A stretch of DNA of 18,498 nucleotides from Pseudomonadales bacterium. Its GTDB lineage: Bacteria > Pseudomonadota > Gammaproteobacteria > Pseudomonadales > UBA3067. The notes beneath the pieces are model-generated. The model saw only the letters and a list, made by a program, of their open reading frames with translations. It had not been told where the DNA came from and searched no databases. The position numbers and the translations under genes are program-made. Location: the NCBI GenBank assembly GCA_016763235.1, contig JAESUE010000193.1, positions 1 through 18,498 on the forward strand, read 5' to 3'. Positions 6,933 to 15,001 of the stretch are shown in pieces (the stretch's first letter is position 1; each line of letters starts with the position of its first letter).

Positions 6933-9900
6933 TTAAGCACTAACATCCACCGTGATATATTTCCCTATATGCTCGAGAAGATCGGCCTCTTGGAAAGGTT
7001 TCCCCATGTATTCATCAACACCAATACTCATTGCGCGCTCACGGTGTTTCTGGCCGGTACGCGAGGTGATCATGATGATGGAAATATCTTTTAGGCGCTC
7101 TTCGTGTTTGACGATACTGGCCACCTCAAAACCGTCCATGCGGGGCATTTCAATATCCAGTAGCATGACATCGGGCGTGCGATCCTGGAGTATCGAGATT
7201 GCGTCCATGCCGTCTTTAGCGAGGATAACCTGGAAGCCGTTTCGCTCGAGTAGACGGGAGGTGATTTTTCGAACCGTAACCGAGTCATCCACCACCATAA
7301 CTGTGGGGATTTCATTGCTTGTTTTCTCGGGAGTGGCTGTTTGTCTATGGGTCTCGCCGTAGAGCCTTTCTGCCCAATCAGAGCGAATCATTGAAATCAG
7401 ATCAAGGATGATAACCACATTACCGTCACCAAGGATGGTTGCCCCGGATAAGCCTGTTACGGACGACAGTTGAGGCCCGAGGGACTTAACCACCACCTCT
7501 CGACTACCGATCAGTGAATCCACTTGGAATGCCATGGGTTTCTCTGTGCCTCGAACTAAAATGACCGGCAGAGGCTGTGTTTGGCCAAGCAGGATGGGGC
7601 TTGGAATATCTTTGACATAGGCACCCAGATATTGCAGATCGTAGTCTCGCTCAGCATATTGGAATGGCGTTTCGTTGTCGGGCTGGTAGTAGGTTTCCAG
7701 CTCGTAAGGGCTGACTCGAACGATACCTTCGATATGGGAAAGTGGAATGGCATAGGTGTCTTCTCCCACTTTTACCATCAGCGCGCGGTTTACCGACACA
7801 GTAAAGGGCAGGCGAATGGTAAATTGTGTACCGACACCCGGTGAGGAGTGGATGCGGGTGGAGCCGCCCAGCTGTTTTATTTCGCTGTTGACCACGTCCA
7901 TCCCGACGCCACGACCAGAGATCTGGGTGACTTTTTCTGCCGTACTAAAGCCGGGTTTAAAGATAAATTGCAAAATTTCAGTATCAGTGAGCTCTGCATG
8001 GCTATCGAGTAAATTGCGTTCGACGGCTTTGGCTCTTACCTTCGTAGCGTCGATACCTGCGCCATCATCGGACAAACGTATCACCACTTCTGCTCCTTCC
8101 CGAGAAAGGTGGAGGGTGATTTTGCCTTTTTTGTCCTTGCCGAGTTTTTCACGTTGTTCCGGTAATTCTATACCGTGGTCGAGGGAGTTTCGCAGCATGT
8201 GCTCTAATGGGCTGACTAAACGATCCAGTACGGCCCGATCCATTTCGCCTTCTGCATTAACGATCTCTAACTCTACCGGCTTGCCCAGCTCTTGGCCGAC
8301 CTGGCGAACCATACGGCGTAAACGTGGTGCCAATCTAGCGAAAGGAACCAGTCGGGTACGCATCAGGCCTTCTTGTAGCTCGGTATTGATGCGTGATTGT
8401 TGCAGCAACAGCGTTTCTGTATCTCTTGCTTTATTGGTCAGCGTATCTTTGAGGTCTGTAAGGTCATGGGTACTTTCTGAAAGAGAGAGAGAAAGTTGGT
8501 GGATCAGTGAGTAGCGATCCATTTCCAAGGGGTCAAAGTCATCGTATTCATCGTCCTCTTCCTGCGGCTGTGCCTCGTGGGTGAATACAATTTGTGCTTC
8601 TGTCTCCATATTAAGTCGTCGCATTTGTTCTTGCAGACGATCAATGGTATCGCCAATTTCATTCAGAGTATGGGAGAAATCGGTCACTTCTTTTTCTACC
8701 TGTGCACGGTTAATACTGGCTTCACCGGCGAGGTTGACGAGACCTTCAAGCAACTCAGATGAAACACGGATCATTTCCTGAGTAGCCGCTCTTGTCACTT
8801 CTTGTTGTTCTTCTGCTTTAGAGATTGGCTTCTCTTTGGCAGACTGCGCTTTGCGTGCGAGCTCTGCTGTTTTTTCGGCAAGCTCTTTGGTGGGATCCTG
8901 CTGGCGAAGGCCTTGTTGCTCCTTATTTATCTGGAGTCCAAGTTTTTCTACCCAGCTGGCAAGCCCATCGTAGTGTCCTTTAAGGTTTTTGAACAGTGTT
9001 TCTGTATTGGTTTCAGGCTGAATTTCCTGGTTGATGATGTAGCTTTCAAACTCGTGACTGAGTTCGCCTAATTGATTGAGACCAGCCAGTCGGGAGCTGC
9101 CTTTCAGGGTATGAAGCAGGCGTTTTAGTTCCTCTTTTTGTGCGGTGCTATCGGGCTCCGATTGCCACTGTTCGATACTCGACTCTATGCCCTCTAATAG
9201 TTCGTTTGCTTCCTCAACGAATAGGGTCATGACTTCCATATCACTGGTGTCAATGACCAGCTCTTCATCTATTTCAGCGCTAGGGGCTGTTGATATTGCA
9301 ACAACGTTGCTTGCCGATGGGGCATTATCGAGAGATGTTTGTTCTTCAGCGGATGCCTCCACTGTGGCATCGTCTTCACTGCTTGCTTGTTTGCTGAAGG
9401 CTATGACGCGATTAATAAGGTCTTCGGCTTCAAGGGGGGCGGTGTTTATCTTCACGGCGTCCACCATATCGGCCAAGGTGTCGTGACACTGTGTGAGCAA
9501 TTCTCCCATTTCTGGCGAGTAGGGGAGTTCACCGTTGGTGCTTAGTTCGTAGAGAGTTTCCAACTCGTGAGAAAGGTTGCCAATCGGTTTTAATCCGGCC
9601 ATTCGTGCGCCGCCCTTGAGCGTGTGCAGGCTACGCTGTAGCTGTTCTATTTCGCTATGATTGCTGGTGTCATTTGACCAGCGCTCCAGATTACCTGAAA
9701 GGTTTTCGAGAATTTCATCCGCCTCTTCCAGAAAGATTTCTATTATCTCGGGATCAAGATCAAGATCTAGGTCTAATGCTGTTTCTACGCTCGAATTGTC
9801 AGTGCTGGATATTGCGTCAACGGAGGCCGGTTCTTGTGCTTCGGCTGCGCTGGTTTCAGGCTCTCCTATCTCTTGGTAGCTCTTGATGCGGCTGACTAAT

Positions 9901-12900
9901 TCAAGGTTGGGGTGGCAGGTTTTTGTTTCTTGAATGCTGCTGATCATGTCCGTCATGGCATCATTGGCTTCGTTGAGCAAGGATGCCAATTGGCTTGTGA
10001 ACGCGAATTCGCTGCTGCGGCATTTTTCGTAAAGTGTTTCTACTTCGTGAGTGAGATCTCCAATGGCTGCGATCCCCGCCATTCTGGCGCTTCCTTTAAG
10101 GGTATGAAGGTGGCGTAAAAGGGTGTCGATGCGTTGGAGGTCGGCGGGGTCTTTTGCCCAGTCGTTAATCCCTTCGGACAGGTGATCTAATATTTCTTCC
10201 GCCTCTTCAAGGAAAATCTCTGTGAGTTCGTCGTCAAGCTCCAGAGCGTTTGAGTTGCTGGCTTCATGTGGCTCTGGCTCACGTTCCATTTCTGATGATG
10301 AGGTTTCTTCATCCGTTTCCAGTTCGATATTGTTAAGGGCTGATGCGGAAGTGTCAGTCTCTAACTCAGTATCATCCACCGCAAATGGCTCGGTTTTATT
10401 TTCCTCGGAAGTCGAAGAGGCCGCAAGCAGTATGCCCGTTAGCTTTTCTTCCGCTTCGCTCGCGAATTCAATCGGTTGATGCGCGGCAAGTTTGTCGATG
10501 AAATTAATTAATGCTTCATGTGCCAGATGAGTTGCTTCAAAAAAGGTATCATCAATGGGTAGCTGGTGAGCTTGGGCTGCCTGGTAGCATTCGGTGAGCT
10601 TGTTGCACAAGTGTTCTATTCCAGGAATATTTGCGTTGGCAGCATGGTTAGCGATGCCTGTTACTTCTTTCTCAAGTTGGCGTGCAATCTCGTGGTTGTG
10701 CGGCGCCTGCTCCCAGTTATCTAAATGGCTAGCTGCTTCGAGAATAGTGTCCATTTCTTCAGCAAGAAAAATATTGATGAAGTTCTTATCGCTGACCCTG
10801 TTGCTGTGCTCTGTTTGCTGTGGTTGGTATTTTTCTTCAAGCTGTTTTATTTCAGTTAACAGTAACTCTTCGCCCTCTACCATTTTAGTTTCGGAGTGGG
10901 TTTTAATGTGGCTGACTTTTTTATCAAGCACTTCCGTTGCATTAAAAAGTAATTTTAATAAATCTTCATGCAGGAGGTAGTCAACGTTAGCAACTTGTTT
11001 TACTAGTTGTTCTACCGGTGAAATAATACCGGCAATGCATGGCACGTTTGCCATGTGCGCGCTTCCTTTCAGCGTATGAAGTGCACGAAGTACATCGCCA
11101 GATACTTTAACCGGTGCGGCACCGACCGGATGTTTTTTGAGGAATTCATGAATAGTAAGCAGGTGTGACTCTGCTTCTCCGGTAAATATTTCAAGGAGCT
11201 CTTCGTCAAACTCTCCTTCGCTAAAAGCGCTAAGCTCTTCTTCAGTGCTGGGCTCAAGGAGGTCGTCAGATGTTGTGGTGATCTCTGCATCTGGATCACT
11301 ATTTTCGAGTTCGAGCGCTGCATCAAGCTCTGGTTCCAGTGCCAGCTCTTCTTCAGGGGTATCAAGTACTATGTCGAGGTTTGCATCAGTGTCCTCTGCT
11401 AAGTTTTCCGCCTCTATTTCGCTAAAAGCGCCAAGTTCTTCTTCAGTGCTGGGCTCAAGGAGGTCGTCAGGTGTTGTGGTGATCTCTGCATTAGATAGTT
11501 CTAGTGGATCACTATTTTCGAGTTCGAGCGTTGCATCAAGCTCTGGTTCCAGTGCCCGCTCTTCTTCAGGGGCATCAAGTACGATGTCGAGGTTTGTCTC
11601 GGTGTCTTCTGCTAAATTTTCCGCTTCTATTGTGGCGTTAATAGATTTGCCATCAGCAATCAGGTTTGCTTGCTCAATGATGCGTTCGCCACCAGTGGGT
11701 GCGTTTGTTCGTTGCTCAAAAGCGGTGACATAAGCGGGTATCATGCCTATTACTTGTTCGATTATCGCTATCATGTCGTCGCTGACGGAGATGGTTTTTT
11801 CTATCACGCTGTTAAGCATGTTTTCAACACCCCATGCCAGCTCGCCGGCTTCGATGGCACCTACTAGGCGGCCACTTCCCTTGATGGTGTGAAATGCGCG
11901 GCGGATTTCGCTGAGAGCTTCATCGTCTTCACTGTTAGCTTTCCAGACTGGCAGGTAGTTATTGATGGTTTCCAGAACTTCGCCGACCTCTTCTATAAAT
12001 ATTTCAATGATTTCATCATCAATCAGGTCGTCTTCTTCTGGTTGCGAGGCTTCAATGTTCTCGTTAGTGTTCGCGGTGGTGTTTTCATCGTCTGCTAACG
12101 AGGCGTCGGATGAAGAACTCTCTTCGACGTGAGGTTCGGCCTCAAGTGCATCGCTGGTGAGGTCCGCTGCATCATCATGGGGAATAGCAAGGTCTGAAAT
12201 ATCGATGTCATTGAGGGGCGAGTCGATATTTTCTGGTTCTTGCGCGTCAAAATCAAAATTGTCAGGGGAGTCAAAGGGGGAAGCCGGTGTGAGCAAAGAG
12301 TTATCGAGGGCCGGCTCTTCCGCATTCGGTGAGGAGTCAGTGGTGTTGGCTGCACCGTCATTGATGCCTTCATCGGACACCGTTTCTGCCTCGATCGTAT
12401 AGCCCATTGATGCAAGGCTTGATTCAGCGATATCCAAGATGTAATCATCGGTATGGCTGTCGTCGACCAAGCGCTCAAGATAACATTCGATGCTTGAAAT
12501 CGCATCGGCGAGGGTATCCATTACCTTCCAGTTCGGTGCTTCTTCACTCTCAGTAAGCAGGTGTTCTTTAACGTAGTGTGAACAGTAACTTACAAGGGTG
12601 CTTGCGCGGTTCTGCTGAATAATACTCAGCCCGCCCGAAACCTCATTAAATATACCGGGTACATCTTGCAGATGGGAACTGTCCCATTGGGAAACAATAA
12701 AATCCACAATGTGATCTTTTGCAGTTTCGAGACCTGCCTGACATTCACGAATCAGGGCATCTTGGGCCTGGTTAATGTGCTGGGGGGACAATGTGAGCGA
12801 AGGCGTTTCATCCTGTTCCGCTCCGGCCTCTAGTTCGTAGCCGGATAACGTGGATTCTACATAAATAAGTGCGCCGGCAATGTCGAGCAACTTGTCGTCA

Positions 12901-14078
12901 ACGATGCTGTTTTGCGGATTTTCCGAACACCAGTTCAGGGTGGTAATTTGATCCATCAGAACTTTTCTCTGGGATCCCATTCCAAGTAAGGCCAAGGTAT
13001 CACTGCTGTGCTTTACTCTTTCCGCAACGTCTTGAAGGGGCGCGCCGCCGCGTTCCTGCGATCGAATATAAATATCAAGGCTATCCTTGATTTCATTGAT
13101 CTCTTCCGTGAGTGCATTGGTCGCAGATTTTAGCACAGCACGATCGATGCCTGTCAAAGGGTGTTGCCCTTGGTCGAGTTGGTCGTTGCTGAGAAGTGTT
13201 CCATCCAGGCTAAAAGCGTCTTTTACTTCTTTGATAAGGGGCGTTGTTGCAGCGCTCTGTGCAATAAAGAGTAAGAATTTTTTAAGCTCCTGCTTGTCGA
13301 TATCATATTGAAATGATTCACCATCACTCTCTACGGCTGCCTTAAGGTGCTTGTCCAGTATGCCCAATAAGATTTTTGGCGCATTGTTGTTTTCGATGGA
13401 GGAGTGAGTGAGGCATTCAATAAATGCACGTGCAACCCACCAAAGCTGCGCAGAAATCGAGTTTCTGGCAGATTGCTCTACCAGCTTTATGATTTTGGCA
13501 ATCTTACTGATCTGGGCGCCAGTGTCCTGATTGCGCAACACGGAAGCGTAAGCAACTTGAAACAGCTGGCGTAGTTGTCTGAGAGAAACAGGCTTATGGG
13601 ATGTATCGAGGGCTTGGGGGCGATTGAAGAACGCTTCATTGCCCGACTGCATGTCGGGATTGAAAATAGAGGTTTCCGAAAGAACGCTTTCCCCGCGGGC
13701 TGAGCGCAATTCATTTAATAGAGGCAGAATAATAATGGGCATGTCTTTGCGCCCCTGCCTGATTCGATCAAGATAGGCCGGTAGCTGAAAGGTGGCGCGG
13801 ACTAACACTTCCTGAGCAGCTTCGGAATCACTGACTTGCTGGTTGAGAATTGCTTGCGCAAGCATTTCCATTTCTTCGGCAAGCAATGAGGCACCGAAAA
13901 ACTCGACCATTTGCAAGGTGCCATGCACTTGATGCAGATAGGTCAGACAGAAGCGCATACGCGTTATATCGTCGGGCTTTTCTGAAAAAGCCTCCAGTGC
14001 TTGCTGGGCCTGTTTCAGGGTTGTTTCTATTTCATCCTTGACCCAGTCAAGGGCTACATAATCGTGATTGACATGCAT
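6933..14078 (-). CDS. chpA: ChpA, multi-phosphotransfer hybrid histidine kinase of twitching motility
   Basis: Giant CheA-like kinase, 2381 residues, close to P. aeruginosa ChpA. Phosphotransfer modules in order (phospho-site): His49 in 'YLHQVHGTLQ'; a FimL-like region (about 165-420) and a degenerate module with Asn478 at the expected site; His730 ('FHTIKGS'); His1001 ('HTLKGSAH'); a threonine module, Thr1140; His1325, His1485 and His1656 ('HTLKGS/G'). Kinase core follows: N box 'HMLRNSLDHG' (1960-1969), G1 'SDDGAGI' (2003-2009), 'FKPGFSTAE' (2040-2048), G2 'SGRGVGMDVV' (2054-2063). Then a CheW-like domain (about 2095-2235) and a C-terminal receiver (Asp2264, Asp2265, acceptor Asp2308, Thr2338, Lys2360). 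Acidic linkers separate modules. I start at the ATG at 14076-14078 because 'HDYVALDWVK' begins the family; the frame is open to an in-frame ATG at 14090 and a TTG at 14108. Its start follows the pilK stop by 20 nt. Confidence 0.96.
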   Translation of the reverse strand: MHVNHDYVALDWVKDEIETTLKQAQQALEAFSEKPDDITRMRFCLTYLHQVHGTLQMVEFFGASLLAEEMEMLAQAILNQQVSDSEAAQEVLVRATFQLPAYLDRIRQGRKDMPIIILPLLNELRSARGESVLSETSIFNPDMQSGNEAFFNRPQALDTSHKPVSLRQLRQLFQVAYASVLRNQDTGAQISKIAKIIKLVEQSARNSISAQLWWVARAFIECLTHSSIENNNAPKILLGILDKHLKAAVESDGESFQYDIDKQELKKFLLFIAQSAATTPLIKEVKDAFSLDGTLLSNDQLDQGQHPLTGIDRAVLKSATNALTEEINEIKDSLDIYIRSQERGGAPLQDVAERVKHSSDTLALLGMGSQRKVLMDQITTLNWCSENPQNSIVDDKLLDIAGALIYVESTLSGYELEAGAEQDETPSLTLSPQHINQAQDALIRECQAGLETAKDHIVDFIVSQWDSSHLQDVPGIFNEVSGGLSIIQQNRASTLVSYCSHYVKEHLLTESEEAPNWKVMDTLADAISSIECYLERLVDDSHTDDYILDIAESSLASMGYTIEAETVSDEGINDGAANTTDSSPNAEEPALDNSLLTPASPFDSPDNFDFDAQEPENIDSPLNDIDISDLAIPHDDAADLTSDALEAEPHVEESSSSDASLADDENTTANTNENIEASQPEEDDLIDDEIIEIFIEEVGEVLETINNYLPVWKANSEDDEALSEIRRAFHTIKGSGRLVGAIEAGELAWGVENMLNSVIEKTISVSDDMIAIIEQVIGMIPAYVTAFEQRTNAPTGGERIIEQANLIADGKSINATIEAENLAEDTETNLDIVLDAPEEERALEPELDATLELENSDPLELSNAEITTTPDDLLEPSTEEELGAFSEIEAENLAEDTDANLDIVLDTPEEELALEPELDAALELENSDPDAEITTTSDDLLEPSTEEELSAFSEGEFDEELLEIFTGEAESHLLTIHEFLKKHPVGAAPVKVSGDVLRALHTLKGSAHMANVPCIAGIISPVEQLVKQVANVDYLLHEDLLKLLFNATEVLDKKVSHIKTHSETKMVEGEELLLTEIKQLEEKYQPQQTEHSNRVSDKNFINIFLAEEMDTILEAASHLDNWEQAPHNHEIARQLEKEVTGIANHAANANIPGIEHLCNKLTECYQAAQAHQLPIDDTFFEATHLAHEALINFIDKLAAHQPIEFASEAEEKLTGILLAASSTSEENKTEPFAVDDTELETDTSASALNNIELETDEETSSSEMEREPEPHEASNSNALELDDELTEIFLEEAEEILDHLSEGINDWAKDPADLQRIDTLLRHLHTLKGSARMAGIAAIGDLTHEVETLYEKCRSSEFAFTSQLASLLNEANDAMTDMISSIQETKTCHPNLELVSRIKSYQEIGEPETSAAEAQEPASVDAISSTDNSSVETALDLDLDLDPEIIEIFLEEADEILENLSGNLERWSNDTSNHSEIEQLQRSLHTLKGGARMAGLKPIGNLSHELETLYELSTNGELPYSPEMGELLTQCHDTLADMVDAVKINTAPLEAEDLINRVIAFSKQASSEDDATVEASAEEQTSLDNAPSASNVVAISTAPSAEIDEELVIDTSDMEVMTLFVEEANELLEGIESSIEQWQSEPDSTAQKEELKRLLHTLKGSSRLAGLNQLGELSHEFESYIINQEIQPETNTETLFKNLKGHYDGLASWVEKLGLQINKEQQGLRQQDPTKELAEKTAELARKAQSAKEKPISKAEEQQEVTRAATQEMIRVSSELLEGLVNLAGEASINRAQVEKEVTDFSHTLNEIGDTIDRLQEQMRRLNMETEAQIVFTHEAQPQEEDDEYDDFDPLEMDRYSLIHQLSLSLSESTHDLTDLKDTLTNKARDTETLLLQQSRINTELQEGLMRTRLVPFARLAPRLRRMVRQVGQELGKPVELEIVNAEGEMDRAVLDRLVSPLEHMLRNSLDHGIELPEQREKLGKDKKGKITLHLSREGAEVVIRLSDDGAGIDATKVRAKAVERNLLDSHAELTDTEILQFIFKPGFSTAEKVTQISGRGVGMDVVNSEIKQLGGSTRIHSSPGVGTQFTIRLPFTVSVNRALMVKVGEDTYAIPLSHIEGIVRVSPYELETYYQPDNETPFQYAERDYDLQYLGAYVKDIPSPILLGQTQPLPVILVRGTEKPMAFQVDSLIGSREVVVKSLGPQLSSVTGLSGATILGDGNVVIILDLISMIRSDWAERLYGETHRQTATPEKTSNEIPTVMVVDDSVTVRKITSRLLERNGFQVILAKDGMDAISILQDRTPDVMLLDIEMPRMDGFEVASIVKHEERLKDISIIMITSRTGQKHRERAMSIGVDEYMGKPFQEADLLEHIGKYITVDVSA
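11217..11630 (-). repeat. in-frame tandem duplication in a chpA acidic linker
   Basis: Two adjacent units: 11418-11630 (71 codons, residues 817-887) and 11217-11417 (67 codons, residues 888-954). Both begin 'IEAENLAEDT' and end 'EEEL(G/S)AFSE'. I count 59 identical residues of 67 aligned and one four-residue gap. The DNA is also closely similar. The units are highly acidic and lie between the module with His730 and the module with His1001. Confidence 0.93.
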
Positions 14079-14098
14079 ATCTCTATCCATTCCTGCTA

Positions 14099-14977
14099 TT
14101 AGTGGCAATGTCGCATAAATGCCAGTACCTTGTCGGACGGAACTCTTTCAAGTTTCGGGTTCGCCCAGTCCATGACTTCGCCTAAGCCCAATATAATAAT
14201 GCCGCCTACCTGAAGTCGGCTTGCTAAGTGGTTCACAATCTCTCGTCGTCGCCATCTGCTAAAGTAAATCAGCATGTTTTGGCAAAAAATAATATCCAAG
14301 TCATTTAAGGGTGAGGCACTTAAATCCAGAACATTGATGCGTGCAAAACACACTCTTTCTTTGAGTAGTGGTTTAACTTGAAAGTTGTGATCATTCTGCT
14401 GATCAAAGTATTTTTTTTGTCGGGCCTCACTGATTTGCCGTGTTATTTTTTTTTCTTTGTAAATGCCGGCTTGCGCTTTATTGAGTGCAGGCATGCTTAT
14501 ATCTGTTGCTGTGATTCCAAAGTAGTGATCGTTGCCGAGGTGCATGGAATGAATTTGTTCATCAAGGGTGATTCCTAGAGAGTAGGGCTCTTCTCCTGTG
14601 GAACATCCTACACTCCATGCCTGTACGGACTTTTTGTTTGGATCTTTGGTAAACCACTCTTTGGTTTTTTCCTTCGCGAGATCAAATGAGGGCTGGTGTC
14701 TGAAAAAATGTGTTTCCTGCACCGTTAGACGATCTGTCAGTATCGTCCACTCTTGTTCTGACGAAGGCCCTGTTTGTAACTGCTCATAATAAGATTGAAA
14801 GGAGTCACAGTGGATCTCTTTCATTCTGGTTCTGATGCTGGTTTTTAAAAAAGTTCTGCGTTGTTCAGGAATCTGCATGCCAGTGCGGACTTCAATCGCT
14901 GTTTGCCAAAGTGAAAACTGCTCATCATCCATTTCTGGAGGATGAGAATGTTTCCACTGAAGAGGGCTCTTGACCAT
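14099..14977 (-). CDS. pilK: PilK, CheR-type receptor methyltransferase
   Basis: A 292-residue S-adenosylmethionine-dependent methyltransferase, expected to methylate glutamates of PilJ. The N-terminal CheR helical domain is at about 15-85. 'VQETHFFRH' (86-94) is the CheR 'NETxFFR' motif. The SAM pocket shows 'WSVGCSTGEEPYSLGI' (121-136) and 'TATDIS' (156-161). 'FCQNMLIYF' (231-239) replaces the usual 'CRNVLIYF', with Gln at the common Arg position; many PilK-like proteins vary here and activity is not excluded. No TPR tail is present. The ATG is the complement of 14975-14977; GGAG lies about 13 nt upstream, rather far. The pilJ stop is 24 nt upstream and the TAA stop precedes the chosen chpA start by 20 nt. 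Confidence 0.93.
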   Translation of the reverse strand: MVKSPLQWKHSHPPEMDDEQFSLWQTAIEVRTGMQIPEQRRTFLKTSIRTRMKEIHCDSFQSYYEQLQTGPSSEQEWTILTDRLTVQETHFFRHQPSFDLAKEKTKEWFTKDPNKKSVQAWSVGCSTGEEPYSLGITLDEQIHSMHLGNDHYFGITATDISMPALNKAQAGIYKEKKITRQISEARQKKYFDQQNDHNFQVKPLLKERVCFARINVLDLSASPLNDLDIIFCQNMLIYFSRWRRREIVNHLASRLQVGGIIILGLGEVMDWANPKLERVPSDKVLAFMRHCH

Positions 14978-15001
14978 GCTGATTAATTATCTCCGCGAGG
15001 C

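Noticed and set aside
9753..9780. Short GATCAA-type microsatellite in chpA encoding Leu-Asp repeats
   Set aside because: Only about three short units within an acidic linker; a minor composition effect with no clear significance.
6952..14041. Many plus-strand ORFs antisense to chpA, up to 252 codons
   Set aside because: They are shadows of chpA codons: serine-rich translations mirror the acidic linkers, and none has a ribosome binding site or family motif.
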